Positions 46,305-56,591 of a stretch of 64,000 bases of DNA are shown piece by piece. The stretch is from Neorickettsia sennetsu str. Miyayama (lineage in GTDB: Bacteria > Pseudomonadota > Alphaproteobacteria > Rickettsiales > Anaplasmataceae): contig NC_007798.1 of the NCBI RefSeq assembly GCF_000013165.1, forward strand, positions 496,001 through 560,000, read 5' to 3'. The notes below the pieces were generated by a model. It saw nothing but the letters and a program-made list of their open reading frames with translations, did no database searches and was not told the DNA's origin. The position numbers were made by a program, and so were the translations under genes. Every line of letters starts with the position of its first letter. The first letter of the stretch is position 1.

Positions 46305-46535
46305 TTGTCTGAAATCATTAAAAAGGCCTTTGAAGATATTGATGAGATAACAACCCTGTTGCAGTTTGATGGGAACATTACGGGTGTGAATCAGGTGAAA
46401 GATAGACTCCTATCACTGGAGAAAAAGATTGATGAAATATGTCGTTTGAACCTTTCGGAAAACCTCAAGCTTGAGCTGGTAGCGGCATTGAAAAAATTAC
46501 TAAAAAGAGCTTACCTATCGAATAATAAAAAATAA
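46305..46535 (+). CDS. small helical hypothetical protein
   Basis: 76 residues from a TTG start at 46305 with a GAGG site about 8 bases upstream. The product (M-S-E-I-I-K-K-A-F-E-D-I-D-E-I ... Y-L-S-N-N-K-K) is almost entirely alpha-helical with a basic end and no cysteines. No family recognised. It lies between tRNA-Val and the oxidase genes. Upstream, at about 46230-46275, GCTTCGT/ACGAAGC and a nested GTTCTG/CAGAAC repeat could form a leader structure. A GGGC-CTTG-GCCC hairpin follows at 46553-46564. Confidence 0.55.
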   Translation: MSEIIKKAFEDIDEITTLLQFDGNITGVNQVKDRLLSLEKKIDEICRLNLSENLKLELVAALKKLLKRAYLSNNKK

Positions 46536-46696
46536 CCCTCTAAGTCGTGTGTGGGCCTTGGCCCTTATGCAGGAGCAAGGTAGAATAAGGATGAGTTTAT
46601 AATATTTTAAATTAAGAAAATAGGGTTATTGTTTCGTTAATCTTACTTTCATTCAACTTATCTGCGAGCATTGCGCTTGCTAGTATGTTTGTGGTA

Positions 46697-46725
46697 TTAA
46701 AGATCTTCTATTCGTGTTGTATAAT
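46697..46725 (+). promoter_or_regulatory. putative promoter of the coxB-secD gene run
   Basis: TTAAAG (46697-46702), a 17-base spacer and a perfect TATAAT (46720-46725) lie about 30 bases before the coxB ATG. An AGGAT lies between promoter and start. This would drive the closely spaced respiratory genes downstream. Confidence 0.5.
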
Positions 46726-46755
46726 TGATCAACTCTTTAGGATCGACGTCGTTTT

Positions 46756-47523
46756 ATGCGGAAGCTTGTTTTAATACTCATCTTTCTGTTGCCGGTCTTC
46801 GGTTTTAGCGAACAACTTGGACAACCCTATGAATGGCAGCTTGGATTTCAGCGATCAGCTAGTCCTGTGATGGACTATATCAATGACTTCCACAATCTAA
46901 TGCTGATAATCATGATTTGCATTGCCGCTGGGGTTAATGCTCTTCTCCTATATACTGTTATCCGGTTTAACAAGAAGAGGAATCCATCTCCTTCTGGGAC
47001 ATCGCACAATACTTTGCTGGAAATTATTTGGACAGTGATACCAGTGCTTATCGTGGTAGGCATCTCTTTCCCTTCATTAAAGGTGCTAAAATACGAGGAG
47101 CATGTTCCAGATGCAGACATGACAGTCAAAGTTATCGGGCATCAATGGTATTGGACGTACAACTACCCGGATCATGGTGAAATTACCTTCGACAGCAATT
47201 TAAAGCACGACTTGGATGAGGGCGAACCTCGATTGCTGGCTGTAGACAATAATCTCGTCTTACCTGTTGATACGACAGTAAGAATTCAAATTACTTCCGA
47301 TGATGTAATACATAGCTGGGCGGTGCCGTCGCTTGGAATAAAAAAGGATGCGATCCCAGGTAGACTAAATGAAACCTGGGTTCGTATTGACAAGGAAGGC
47401 ACTTACTACGGACAGTGCTCTGAGCTTTGTGGTATACTGCACGGGTTTATGCCTATAGCTGTGACTGCCGTAAGTAAAGAAGCATTTAAAGAATGGGTTA
47501 CTCAAGCGAAAGACAGTTTTTAG
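46756..47523 (+). CDS. coxB: cytochrome c oxidase subunit II
   Basis: Carries the CuA centre that takes electrons from cytochrome c. The 255-residue product has a signal peptide (R-K-L-V-L-I-L-I-F-L-L-P-V-F), two membrane helices (about 40-65 and 80-105), then the cupredoxin domain. CuA ligands are visible in C-S-E-L-C-G-I-L-H-G-F-M (Cys221, Cys225, His229, Met232), with the aromatic patch Q-W-Y-W-T-Y-N-Y near residue 131. First gene of a plus-strand run with coxA 28 bases downstream. Confidence 0.97.
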   Translation: MRKLVLILIFLLPVFGFSEQLGQPYEWQLGFQRSASPVMDYINDFHNLMLIIMICIAAGVNALLLYTVIRFNKKRNPSPSGTSHNTLLEIIWTVIPVLIVVGISFPSLKVLKYEEHVPDADMTVKVIGHQWYWTYNYPDHGEITFDSNLKHDLDEGEPRLLAVDNNLVLPVDTTVRIQITSDDVIHSWAVPSLGIKKDAIPGRLNETWVRIDKEGTYYGQCSELCGILHGFMPIAVTAVSKEAFKEWVTQAKDSF

Positions 47524-47551
47524 TTTTGGAGATTAGTTAAGGTTAATTATT

Positions 47552-49111
47552 ATGAATAAACATTCAGAGGTCCCTAGCGGCATAAGGCGTTGGCTTTTTT
47601 CAACAAATCATAAAGACATAGGCACTTTGTACATTATTCTTTCTGTAGCTGGGGGAATTGTAGGTGGCCTTTTCTCGTTGATGCTACGTGCACAACTTGC
47701 ACACCTAGATGTCTTTATGGGCAACTATCAACTCTACAATGTATCTATAACTGCTCATGCGGCGGTTATGGTGTTCTTCATGCTTATGCCAGCACTCATA
47801 GCTGGATTTGGAAACTGGTTCGTTCCACTTATGATAGGAGCACCAGACATGTGTTTTCCGAGGCTCAATAACATCAGCTTTTGGATACTTTTCTTCTCTC
47901 TGGTGATTATCGTCATGTCCGCGCTTATTGGCGAAGGACCTGGTACAGGTTGGACGTTCTATCCGCCACTCGCGGGAATTCATTTTCATCCTGATGTATC
48001 CATTGATTTAGCAATTTTCGGTTTACATTTGGCTGGTATTTCATCAATTCTCGGGGCCATTAACTTTGTCGCAACTATATTGAACATGCGCGCACCTGGT
48101 ATGACATTGTTCAAGATGCCACTTTTTGTATGGTCTATTTTTGTGACATCTATACTGGTCCTTATAGTAATGCCGGTTCTGGCTGGCGCTCTTATGATGC
48201 TGCTCACCGACCGTAATTTGGGTACAGCTTTTTTTGAAGTCGCAGGTGGTGGTGATCCACTTCTTTTTCAACACTTGTTCTGGTTCTTTGGTCACCCTGA
48301 AGTTTATATTATCATCCTTCCTGCCTTTGGTATTGTTAGTGAAGTTGTGTCTACCTTCTCGCAAAAGCCGGTTTTTGGGTACAAAGGTATGGTTGCTGCA
48401 ATGGCAATAATCGGCATAATCGGTTGTTTCGTGTGGGCTCACCACATGTTTATTACTGGTATTAACTTCAATGCTCTTGCCTATTTCACCGTTGCAACAA
48501 TGCTAGTTGGCGTTCCAACAGGCATAAAAGTCTTTAGTTGGATAGCAACAATGTGGGGTGGTTCTATAGATCTTAAAGCACCTATGCTTTTTGCTATAGG
48601 CTTCATGTTCTTGTTTGTGGTCGGTGGCGTTACGGGTATTGCACTTTCGAATTCTGCGCTAGATAAGGCTCTACACGACACATACTATGTTGTTGGACAC
48701 TTTCACTATGTGATGTCGATCGCAGCGCTGTTTGTTGTATACAGCGCTTTCTATTACTGGATTGGTAAAATTTCAGGGAAACAGTACAACGAGTGCTTTG
48801 CTAAAATCCATTTTTGGATTACGCTCGTTAGCGTAAATATAACATTCCTACCACAGCACTTTTTAGGTTTAGCAGGTATGCCAAGAAGAATACCCGACTA
48901 TCCGGATGCCTTCATTCCATGGAACTATGTCTCTTCCTTTGGCGCAGCACTTTCGTTTGGATCGGCGTTATTTTTTGTGTTTATAGTCTTTCATACACTC
49001 TGTAAGGGGAAAAAATGTGAAGCTAATCCTTGGGGTGGAAAGACTCTAGAATGGACTTTGTCATCCCCTCCTCCGTTCCATTCGTTTGAAAAGCAACCTG
49101 TGGTAGAATAG
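47552..49111 (+). CDS. coxA: cytochrome c oxidase subunit I
   Basis: Catalytic 12-helix subunit with heme a and the heme a3-CuB centre. The 519-residue product has [14 protein letters not shown] near the N-terminus, W-F-F-G-H-P-E-V-Y (CuB His and the cross-linked Tyr), H-H-M-F, and [12 protein letters not shown] with the late heme ligands. D-channel and K-channel residues look intact, so it should pump protons. Coupled with coxB upstream and ctaB downstream. Confidence 0.97.
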   Translation: MNKHSEVPSGIRRWLFSTNHKDIGTLYIILSVAGGIVGGLFSLMLRAQLAHLDVFMGNYQLYNVSITAHAAVMVFFMLMPALIAGFGNWFVPLMIGAPDMCFPRLNNISFWILFFSLVIIVMSALIGEGPGTGWTFYPPLAGIHFHPDVSIDLAIFGLHLAGISSILGAINFVATILNMRAPGMTLFKMPLFVWSIFVTSILVLIVMPVLAGALMMLLTDRNLGTAFFEVAGGGDPLLFQHLFWFFGHPEVYIIILPAFGIVSEVVSTFSQKPVFGYKGMVAAMAIIGIIGCFVWAHHMFITGINFNALAYFTVATMLVGVPTGIKVFSWIATMWGGSIDLKAPMLFAIGFMFLFVVGGVTGIALSNSALDKALHDTYYVVGHFHYVMSIAALFVVYSAFYYWIGKISGKQYNECFAKIHFWITLVSVNITFLPQHFLGLAGMPRRIPDYPDAFIPWNYVSSFGAALSFGSALFFVFIVFHTLCKGKKCEANPWGGKTLEWTLSSPPPFHSFEKQPVVE

Positions 49112-49120
49112 CATTGCAAG

Positions 49121-50029
49121 GTGTTTCAGGTTGTATCCAAGACTGATTGGCTGACCGTGAGGGCGTACTTTGCCCTCCTCAAGCCTCGTGTTGTCAGTTT
49201 GGTCACTTTTACGGCAGTGACCGGTGCTGTGCTTGCATATTTTTCTGGGTATCATGCACCTTTTTTTTCAGTATTCACTGCTATTTTTTGCATTGCTGTG
49301 GGTTCTGGTGCGGCCGGTGCACTAAATATGTATTATGATCGTGACATAGACGCGATCATGAGCCGTACCAGCAAAAGGCCTATCCCACAAGGAAAGATCT
49401 CACCAGAAGCGGCATTGGTCTTCGGGTTGGTACTTTTTGCGTTGTCCGTACTACTAATGGAATTGGCAGTGAATCACTTGTCCGCGGTTCTTTTATCCGT
49501 AGCGGTATTCTACTATTCTGTGATTTATACGGTCTATTTGAAGAGACGTACACCTCAAAATATCGTCGTAGGAGGTGGTGCTGGAGCATTTCCACCCATG
49601 ATCGGATGGGCAGCCGTGGCTAATCATATAGGCGTGGAAAGCTTAGTTCTTTTTCTGATAATATTCCTCTGGACTCCCCCGCATTTCTGGGCATTAGCAT
49701 TAAAAAATTCAGGAGAATATGAGGCTGCTGGGATCCCTATGTTACCAGTTACTTCCGGAGTCAAGGCAACAAAAATGCAGATATTGTGTTATTCTGTCCT
49801 CCTATTTATAACTTCAATCCTACCATACCTCTTAAGGTTCTCCGGTGGAACCTATATGATCGTGGCCTTCATACTCGGGCTTGTCTTTTTGTATTATGCA
49901 ATTAATGTTTATCTAGACGAGAAGAAATGTATGAAGTTATTCTATTATTCCGTGTTATACTTATTCCTGCTTTTTGGAGTATTCATTCTTGATGCAGCTT
50001 TGTCCACGGCTTTGGGTATGCTTATTTAA
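49121..50029 (+). CDS. ctaB: protoheme IX farnesyltransferase (heme O synthase)
   Basis: Adds the farnesyl chain to heme b, making heme O for the oxidase. The 302-residue polytopic UbiA-type protein has the prenyl-diphosphate motif [12 protein letters not shown] near residue 70 and a second acidic motif Y-L-D-E-K-K late in the chain, with about nine membrane helices. The start is a GTG 9 bases after coxA. Placement directly behind coxA fits its role in oxidase assembly. Confidence 0.94.
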   Translation: MFQVVSKTDWLTVRAYFALLKPRVVSLVTFTAVTGAVLAYFSGYHAPFFSVFTAIFCIAVGSGAAGALNMYYDRDIDAIMSRTSKRPIPQGKISPEAALVFGLVLFALSVLLMELAVNHLSAVLLSVAVFYYSVIYTVYLKRRTPQNIVVGGGAGAFPPMIGWAAVANHIGVESLVLFLIIFLWTPPHFWALALKNSGEYEAAGIPMLPVTSGVKATKMQILCYSVLLFITSILPYLLRFSGGTYMIVAFILGLVFLYYAINVYLDEKKCMKLFYYSVLYLFLLFGVFILDAALSTALGMLI

Positions 50030-50043
50030 TTTTCTGTAGACAG

Positions 50044-50565
50044 ATGGTAGATAAAAAAAGAAGAGATTTCATAGTTACAACTACGGTTGCCTTCGGTGCT
50101 GGTGGTGCTGTTGCTGCTACCTGGCCCTTGTTGAAGTCGTTTGGTCCCTCTGCGGATGTACTCGCGACAGCTACAAGAGAAGTGGATATAAGCAATGTGA
50201 AGCCTGGTCAGGGTGTTAAGGTTTTATGGCAGGGAAAACCCGTCTACATAAGAAACAGGACAGAAGAAGAGATAAGGATGGCGCGGAACGCTGATCTTAC
50301 CTCTCTTAAGGATCCTGAACGCGACGCTGCGCGTGTAAAACCGAACAAGGAGAACTGGCTTGTGGTGGTCGGTGTATGTACGCACCTTGGGTGTGTGCCC
50401 CTTAGTAATACTGATGGTACTTTCTTCTGTCCTTGCCACGGGTCGCACTATGATACTTCCGGCAGGGTTGTTTCCGGTCCAGCGCCGACTAATCTTGTTG
50501 TGCCGGATTATTATTTCATCAACGATACAACAGTTGTGGTAGGAGCAAAGGAAAAAAATGTCTGA
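50044..50565 (+). CDS. petA: ubiquinol-cytochrome c reductase Rieske iron-sulfur subunit
   Basis: 2Fe-2S subunit of the bc1 complex. The 173-residue product has a Tat-like start (K-K-R-R-D-F-I), one N-terminal helix, and the Rieske motifs C-T-H-L-G-C (112-117) and C-P-C-H-G-S-H (129-135). The cluster ligands are Cys112, His114, Cys129 and His132, with Cys117 and Cys131 forming the disulfide. Its end overlaps petB by 8 bases, so translation is coupled. Confidence 0.96.
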   Translation: MVDKKRRDFIVTTTVAFGAGGAVAATWPLLKSFGPSADVLATATREVDISNVKPGQGVKVLWQGKPVYIRNRTEEEIRMARNADLTSLKDPERDAARVKPNKENWLVVVGVCTHLGCVPLSNTDGTFFCPCHGSHYDTSGRVVSGPAPTNLVVPDYYFINDTTVVVGAKEKNV

Positions 50566-51790
50566 TACTGAAGCTACTCTAAAGGGGAATTCTGGTGTTG
50601 TAGGATGGATAGAACATAGGTTGCCCATCTTCTCGTTTTTAAAGGGGTTTTTTGTCGATTATAGGGCACCAAAGAACCTGAATATTTTTTGGAATTTCGG
50701 TATATTAGCTGCGCTGTCACTGGGGATTCAGCTTCTGACAGGGATATTTCTGGCTATGCATTACGATCCAAATGCTGCTAATGCGTTCGCGAGTGTGGAA
50801 CATATAACTAGGGATGTTAATTTTGGATGGCTACTTAGATACTCACATCAGGTTGGAGCATCGATGTTTTTCGCCGTGGTATACATTCATATCTTCAGGG
50901 GACTGTATTATGGATCATATAAAAACCCGCGCGAACTACTGTGGATAATCGGAATCGTAATATACTTATGCATGATGGCCACTAGCTTCCTTGGATATGT
51001 CCTCCCATGGGGACAGATGAGTTTTTGGGCAGCAACTGTGATAACTAATTTTTTTTCAGCAATCCCTGTTTTTGGAGAGTCAATAGCACAGTGGATTTGG
51101 GGTGGATTTGCTGTGGGAAATCCTACCTTGAATAAGTTTTTTGCCTTACATTACCTTTTTCCATTCATCATAGTTGCACTGGCTTGTCTGCACATGATTG
51201 CATTACATAGGTTTGGTTCGAATAATCCGTCTGGGATAGAAGTAGCCTCTACAAGAGAAACCGTGCCTTTTCATCCGTATTATACTGCTAAGGACTTTGT
51301 AACAGTTGTGCTGTTTTTCCTTGTATTCTCAGGGTTTGTATTTTTTGCACCTGACTACTTAGGGCACCCAGATAATTTTATTGAGGCAGACCCATTGGTT
51401 ACACCAAGTCATATAGTGCCGGAGTGGTATTTCCTCCCTTTTTATGCAATCTTACGTGCAATTCCAAATAAACTTGGAGGAGTGGTAGCATTGCTTTCCT
51501 CAGTTCTAATACTGATAGCAGTACCATGGTTGGATACTTCAAAAGTTAAAAGTGGTAGGTACCGTCCGCTTTTTAAAAAGTTCTTCTTTGTCTTCTTAGT
51601 GAATTTTCTATTTTTGCTTTGGTTAGGAGGTAGAGAAGCTGTGGAACCATACATAAGTATGAGTAGAGTAGCGACGTTATACTACTTCGGTTATTTCATG
51701 GTTGTGCTGCCTATCTTAGGGAAGCTTGAGAAAACGCTACCGCTACCAAAAAGTATTGAGGAAAGCCTCAAGGAGAGCAACAAAGAGTAG
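50558..51790 (+). CDS. petB: cytochrome b of the bc1 complex
   Basis: 410-residue integral subunit with eight predicted helices, the two pairs of heme b histidines (in R-Y-S-H-Q-V-G-A-S and H-Y-L-F-P-F ... H-M-I-A-L-H), and the quinol-site motif P-E-W-Y-F-L-P near residue 288. W-G-Q-M-S-F-W is also typical. The extent is that of a full-length mitochondrial-type cytochrome b rather than the split b6 form. Confidence 0.97.
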   Translation: MSDTEATLKGNSGVVGWIEHRLPIFSFLKGFFVDYRAPKNLNIFWNFGILAALSLGIQLLTGIFLAMHYDPNAANAFASVEHITRDVNFGWLLRYSHQVGASMFFAVVYIHIFRGLYYGSYKNPRELLWIIGIVIYLCMMATSFLGYVLPWGQMSFWAATVITNFFSAIPVFGESIAQWIWGGFAVGNPTLNKFFALHYLFPFIIVALACLHMIALHRFGSNNPSGIEVASTRETVPFHPYYTAKDFVTVVLFFLVFSGFVFFAPDYLGHPDNFIEADPLVTPSHIVPEWYFLPFYAILRAIPNKLGGVVALLSSVLILIAVPWLDTSKVKSGRYRPLFKKFFFVFLVNFLFLLWLGGREAVEPYISMSRVATLYYFGYFMVVLPILGKLEKTLPLPKSIEESLKESNKE

Positions 51791-51799
51791 GTCTGTGAT

Positions 51800-52570
51800 A
51801 TGAAAAAGTATTTTTTTATTGCTCTTTTGCTCTGCCAAGTTTCTGCACTTGCGAGTGAAGGAAGCTTTGAACCAAAAGAGCTCGTTAAAATGTCTTGGTC
51901 GTTTGAGGGACCGCTCGGTACCTTTGATAAACAGGCCATAAAGCGTGGCCTGAAAGTCTATCAACAGGTTTGTGCGGCTTGCCATTCACTTAATAGAATA
52001 TCGTTCCGCCATCTTCTAGGTGCCGGTTTTACGCCCGAAGAAGCCAAGTTGATAGCATCGGAGTATCAGGTGAAGGATGGCCCTAATGATGATGGTGAAT
52101 ATTATGAACGCCCGGGCATGCTCTCAGACTATTTTGTTCCTCCTTATGCGAACAGAAAAGCAGCAGAAGCAGCAAACAATGCTGCGTATCCGCCGGATTT
52201 ATCTCTAATTGCGCGAGGTAGAATTGGTGGAGCGAATTATTTGTATTCTCTTTTGATTGGATTTACAGACGATGAAGCGCCTGAAGGTTTATACAGTAAT
52301 CCGTACTTTTCCACCGGTAAAATTGCCATGGCGCCGCCTCTGTCTGAAGATATCGTGTCCTACGAGGACGGTACCCCGGCTACGGTTGAACAAATGGCTT
52401 TTGACGTGGTGAATTTTCTTCAGTGGGCATCCGAATACGAGATGGAACATCGCAAGAGACTTGGGTTAAAAGTGATGGGATTCCTTTCGATATTACTAGT
52501 ACTCTCATGGGTTTCGAACAAACGCATTTGGAAGGATATTAAGCAGGTAAGTAATGATGGCACATCCTAA
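51800..52570 (+). CDS. petC: cytochrome c1
   Basis: Membrane-anchored heme c subunit of bc1. The 256-residue product has a cleavable signal (K-K-Y-F-F-I-A-L-L-L-C-Q-V-S-A-L-A), the heme motif C-A-A-C-H at 58-62, the distal-ligand region with M-A-P-P-L-S near the end, and a C-terminal anchor helix (V-M-G-F-L-S-I-L-L-V-L-S-W). The heme would be attached by the Ccm system (ccmF at the window start). Confidence 0.96.
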   Translation: MKKYFFIALLLCQVSALASEGSFEPKELVKMSWSFEGPLGTFDKQAIKRGLKVYQQVCAACHSLNRISFRHLLGAGFTPEEAKLIASEYQVKDGPNDDGEYYERPGMLSDYFVPPYANRKAAEAANNAAYPPDLSLIARGRIGGANYLYSLLIGFTDDEAPEGLYSNPYFSTGKIAMAPPLSEDIVSYEDGTPATVEQMAFDVVNFLQWASEYEMEHRKRLGLKVMGFLSILLVLSWVSNKRIWKDIKQVSNDGTS

Positions 52571-52626
52571 ATGGATTTCTCATATTATAATAACCAGGTT
52601 GTTATCGCTTTTGTTGTATTAATCCA

Positions 52627-54135
52627 ATGCGTTCGTTGCGCGTAAAGTGTTTTTTTCTGTTGTTTCTTTTTCTGGTTTCTGCCTTCGTTGTTTGGGGTAA
52701 TTTTTCTTCTGGATCAAATAAGAAAATTAATCCTGGATTAGATTTGCGCGGGGGTGTAAGCATTATAATGTCTATAAATCGCACCGGGTACATTCAAGAA
52801 AAACTGCGCAGACTTGTTTCTGAAATCCTAGAATTTGCAAAAGAGAAAGGTATTAAAATAAAAAAAATTGGGATTGATGAGTCAAACCAAATAATTTCAA
52901 TCTCACTTGAACAGTCGGAAGAAAACAATATTGCGGTTATAAGGGATTTTTTTAAAACTTCTGACGAAATAGTATTTGATAGCATCGATCAGAAACGTGC
53001 ATATATGCAACTTTCGTACTCCGAGCGCTACCTTAACGAAATAGATAAGAAATTGCTTGAAGATTCCATAAATAACCTTAGGAGACGAGTAGATGAGTTT
53101 GGTGTAAGGGAAACATTGATTTATTCGCTCGGTGGGGACCGTATTGCAATAGAAGTCCCGGGTTTGCATGATCCAGAAGAGTTAGTGACATTGCTTGGTA
53201 AAACAGCGAAACTGAGTTTCCATATGGTTGTAAATGATACTGCAACTATCCTGGGCAAATTCTTTTTGAAAGATAAACTTGGCAGGAACCTACCCCTTGA
53301 AAGGACTCCCTCTCTTACTGGGGATCTCCTGGACGACGCTAGTGTTGCATTTAGTCAAAGGGGTGTGCCAGTAGTGCGATTTAAATTCAATGCCTATGGC
53401 ACAAAAAAACTAGAACAACTATCAAAGGCTAATGTAGGGAGAGCTATGGCAATAGTACTGGATGATCTTATTTTGACTGCACCGGTGATTCGTGATCCAA
53501 TAATTAATGGCCGGGGTGAAATATCCGGCAATTTCGATGTTAAGGAAGCAAAAGAACTTGCACTACTGCTCAAATCTGGTTCTTTACCTGCAGAACTTAC
53601 GGTAATAGAACAGAGAGCCATTGGACCTTCACTAGGCGCAGAGGCAATACTTTTGGGGAAAAGAGCTAGCCTCCTTGCAATGCTATTGGTAGTAACATTC
53701 ATGTTATTTGGGTACGGTTGGTATGGCGTAGCTGCAACTATAGCATTAATAGTAAATCTGACACTACTGGTAGCAAGTTTGACATTACTCGAAGCGACAC
53801 TCACTCTTCCAGGAATCGCTGGGTTGATACTAACAATAGGCATGGCAGTCGATGCAAACGTACTTATTTTTGAGCGTATGCGCGAAGAATTCAAAAGGAC
53901 AGGTGTCCTGAGAAATTCATTAATGAATGGCTTTGAACATGCAAAGGCAACAATTTTTGACGCGAATATTACCACAATACTTGCTGCGCTTATGATGATT
54001 TTCATTGGTTCTGGTCCAATCAGAAGCTTTGCCGTTACACTTTCCCTCGGAATCATCACTTCAGTTTTTTCATCAATTTTTGTGACAAGAGTATTGTTAG
54101 AAGTATTTGTGTTACCCAAGAAACCATCTAGGTAG
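52627..54135 (+). CDS. secD: protein translocase subunit SecD
   Basis: RND-type component of the Sec translocon that pulls proteins out on the periplasmic side. The 502-residue product has an N-terminal helix, a D-L-R-G-G-V-S motif near residue 39, a large periplasmic domain, then five membrane helices with the family stretch G-L-I-L-T-I-G-M-A-V-D-A-N-V-L-I-F-E-R. No secF follows. It lies 56 bases after petC on the same strand, so it may be part of the same transcript. Confidence 0.95.
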   Translation: MRSLRVKCFFLLFLFLVSAFVVWGNFSSGSNKKINPGLDLRGGVSIIMSINRTGYIQEKLRRLVSEILEFAKEKGIKIKKIGIDESNQIISISLEQSEENNIAVIRDFFKTSDEIVFDSIDQKRAYMQLSYSERYLNEIDKKLLEDSINNLRRRVDEFGVRETLIYSLGGDRIAIEVPGLHDPEELVTLLGKTAKLSFHMVVNDTATILGKFFLKDKLGRNLPLERTPSLTGDLLDDASVAFSQRGVPVVRFKFNAYGTKKLEQLSKANVGRAMAIVLDDLILTAPVIRDPIINGRGEISGNFDVKEAKELALLLKSGSLPAELTVIEQRAIGPSLGAEAILLGKRASLLAMLLVVTFMLFGYGWYGVAATIALIVNLTLLVASLTLLEATLTLPGIAGLILTIGMAVDANVLIFERMREEFKRTGVLRNSLMNGFEHAKATIFDANITTILAALMMIFIGSGPIRSFAVTLSLGIITSVFSSIFVTRVLLEVFVLPKKPSR

Positions 54136-54419
54136 GATCTTGGCTGGCCATGTCATGGCGATTCTCTTGAGGTTATGACCACGGACTTCTTATGAGCTCG
54201 TTTGGTTTTCATCGGTAACGGTCCACCTTTCCATAAGCAGTAGCAAAGTCGCGACGGTCTCTCGATCGGATGTGTATACTTTCCCAACAAGGGAATTCTA
54301 AGTATCTAACATTGCACTAAAGAGAATCAAATCGTACCCCAACTTTCGTCCACGCAATACACATACAGGAGTTCTAGAAGTTTGAAAATTCCCAATAACC
54401 TGAGTGATAGGATCATACT
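54136..54419. other. intergenic region between secD and ubiG
   Basis: About 280 bases between convergent genes. It holds a 13-base palindrome GCCATG-T-CATGGC (54147-54159). On the minus strand, directly after ubiG, about 40 codons without a start read open and contain C-V-L-R-G-R-K-L-G-Y-D-L; this may be a decayed gene end or chance. Confidence 0.3.
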
Positions 54420-55112
54420 TTATTTTTTGTGCATCGCAAGACCTACATAGTTCATTGAAACATCACTGCCTAATCTCCAAGAGTCGGATAGAATACTATA
54501 AGTTAGCCCTTTGATACCTCTTATTTCCAAGCCGGAACATTCAAAAAACTTGTTCAATACAGAAGGACATAAAAACTTTTTCCAGGAATGAGTATGCTTT
54601 GGAACAAGTCTGAGGATATATTCCGCTGTAAGAATACCGAGTAAAAAGGATTTCACGGTTTTATTCAGTGTAGAAAAAAAGATTTTTCCTCCTGGGAGCA
54701 AAATTTCTGCACAAAGGTGCATAAACTCCTTGAGATTATCAATATGCTCTATTACTTCCATGATACATATAACATCAAATTTATCATTATTATTTTGCTT
54801 CACATAATCCTCTAATGACGTAGCAAAATATTTTACTTCACCTCGACCATGATCCTCAGCAACTCTTATGCTCTTGCTACATGGATCTATTGCTGTCACA
54901 ATTCCTCCAAGGCTTGCTAGATTTTCAGAAAGAATTCCGCCCCCACAGCCTATATCGAGTATCTTTTTCGCTACTATGTCTTCGTGGCCTAGTATATATC
55001 GCACTCGCACTTTATTCATTTTGTGAAGCATCTCGAAACTGCCATTCGCGATGTGCCACTCATCAGCAAGAGCGGCAAACTTTTCTATTTCCTTTTTATT
55101 TACAGTCGTCAT
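54420..55112 (-). CDS. ubiG: ubiquinone biosynthesis O-methyltransferase
   Basis: Performs the two O-methylations in ubiquinone synthesis. The 230-residue class I methyltransferase begins with K-F-A-A-L-A-D-E-W-H and has motif I I-L-D-I-G-C-G-G-G-I-L near residue 52, then I-D-P-C and the membrane-contact loop region near residue 170. It supplies the quinone used by NADH dehydrogenase and the bc1 complex encoded in the window. Confidence 0.95.
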   Translation of the reverse strand: MTTVNKKEIEKFAALADEWHIANGSFEMLHKMNKVRVRYILGHEDIVAKKILDIGCGGGILSENLASLGGIVTAIDPCSKSIRVAEDHGRGEVKYFATSLEDYVKQNNNDKFDVICIMEVIEHIDNLKEFMHLCAEILLPGGKIFFSTLNKTVKSFLLGILTAEYILRLVPKHTHSWKKFLCPSVLNKFFECSGLEIRGIKGLTYSILSDSWRLGSDVSMNYVGLAMHKK

Positions 55113-55294
55113 TCGTAGAGTCCCTCTTCCTCCTTAAATTGGCATTTACGCTTAAAAATAAAGATAACCCATGCGTTCCACTCAAAGAAGTCAACAAACA
55201 CTCTAACTAAATCCGTTATAGAGGAAAAACAATCACTGTAATGCCTCTCTTCTTGGTTTTACAAAACATAAGTTTCCTTTATACTTTAGGCTTG

Positions 55295-55368
55295 GGTCCC
55301 GTAGCTCAGTAGGATAGAGCAACAGATTCCTAATCTGTGTGTCGTGTGTTCGAATCGCACCGGGATCA
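55295..55368 (+). tRNA. tRNA-Arg (CCU)
   Basis: 74-nt tRNA. The acceptor stem GGTCCCG pairs with CGGGATC (one G-U), the D arm is GCTCAGTAGGATAGAGC, the anticodon stem ACAGA/TCTGT encloses TTCCTAA giving CCT, the T arm is GTGTTCGAATCGCAC, and the discriminator is A. CCA is not encoded. Confidence 0.96.
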
Positions 55369-55385
55369 CTAGTTTAGTGTTTTCC

Positions 55386-55406
55386 GGATAGGGTTCTGCC
55401 TTATCC
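55386..55406 (+). terminator. hairpin after tRNA-Arg
   Basis: GGATAGGG (55386-55393) pairs with CCTTATCC (55399-55406) in an 8-bp stem with one G-U and a TTCTG loop, 17 bases after the tRNA. No T-run follows; likely an RNA 3' end or processing structure. Confidence 0.45.
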
Positions 55407-55655
55407 ATATGTTAAGGAGCTACCTCTTTGACTTTCCCGAGTGTGTGCTTGCACGCGTACTAACGAAAATGATTCTGTAACCTGCTTGCCTCGATCAATC
55501 TTTTTATTTTGCTTAGACTCTCACTACTAATCTTGCTTAATTTTCACTGTAATTACGCGGTTACCCTCTCGATATACAATCCTCTAGTAATAAATAAGAG
55601 ATCTTACCCATAATACAGTAGTAAGAAAGCCATCCTAACATGAACAGCTATTCTT

Positions 55656-56591
55656 TTAGTACTCAAAAATTGTTACACCATAGGTAAATCCAGCACCCAT
55701 AGCTGCGAAAAGTATCTTAGCACCCTTTCTTATCGATCCATGAGAATCCATATAAGCTAGTGTAATTGGTATGGATGCAGCAGAGGTATTTGCATAACGA
55801 TCCACAGTGACAATGATTTTAGAGCGATCTATCCCTATCTTCTCACCTATCAGTTCTATAATTCTTATATTTGCCTGGTGCATTATAAAATAGTCCAGTT
55901 CTTCAACACTAATACCAGTTGTTTTGAGCGCCTCACCTATGGCAAGAGTCAACCTTTTGATAGCTGCCTCAAATACACTTCGACCATCCATTTTAAGCGT
56001 TCCACCAACCTCTGCTAAGAGTGCCTCTCCAAGGGAAGAGTCACAAGCCATGTGTTCATATAAGACCCCACCAGAATCACCAGCCGAAACCAATACGGCA
56101 CCTGCACCATCACCAAAGAGAACACAAGTATTTCGATCATTCCAATCAATAATTGTGGACATCGCTTCTGCTCCAACTAAAAGTACTGTAGAAACTTTAC
56201 CGGACACGATCATTGCATCAACAATTGAGAGAGCATATAGAAATCCAGTACATGCAGCATTGACATCAAAGGACAGAATGTGTCTCCCTATGCCTAATCT
56301 TGCCTGCAACATATTTGCAACTGCAGGTAACCTTTTATTAGCAGTACAGGTCGCAACGATTATCGCATCAACCTCTTTTTGGGAAAAATGCATTGCCCTC
56401 TCAAGACAGTTCAAAGACGCTCTAAAAGCAAGCTCACATACGTCCTCTTCCTCGGCTATATACCTGGTTTTAATCCCAGTACGCCTGAGAATCCATTCAT
56501 CAGATGTATCAACCAACTCCTCAAGGTCAAAATTAGTAAGCACTTTTTTTGGTAGATAGCAACCAAAACTCAAGAAATTAGTTTTCTTCAT
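55656..56591 (-). CDS. fabH: 3-oxoacyl-ACP synthase III
   Basis: Starts fatty acid synthesis by condensing acetyl-CoA with malonyl-ACP. The 311-residue thiolase-fold protein has the catalytic triad Cys114 (A-A-C-T-G-F), His238 (M-H-Q-A-N) and Asn268 (Y-A-N-T-S), and the C-terminal G-A-G-F-T-Y-G. It is the third gene of an rpmF-plsX-fabH series on the minus strand, separated from plsX by 420 bases. Confidence 0.96.
   Translation of the reverse strand: MKKTNFLSFGCYLPKKVLTNFDLEELVDTSDEWILRRTGIKTRYIAEEEDVCELAFRASLNCLERAMHFSQKEVDAIIVATCTANKRLPAVANMLQARLGIGRHILSFDVNAACTGFLYALSIVDAMIVSGKVSTVLLVGAEAMSTIIDWNDRNTCVLFGDGAGAVLVSAGDSGGVLYEHMACDSSLGEALLAEVGGTLKMDGRSVFEAAIKRLTLAIGEALKTTGISVEELDYFIMHQANIRIIELIGEKIGIDRSKIIVTVDRYANTSAASIPITLAYMDSHGSIRKGAKILFAAMGAGFTYGVTIFEY

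Noticed and set aside
46135-46350. 71-codon frame over tRNA-Val
   Set aside because: Starts inside the tRNA gene and overlaps the better supported 46305-46535 gene.
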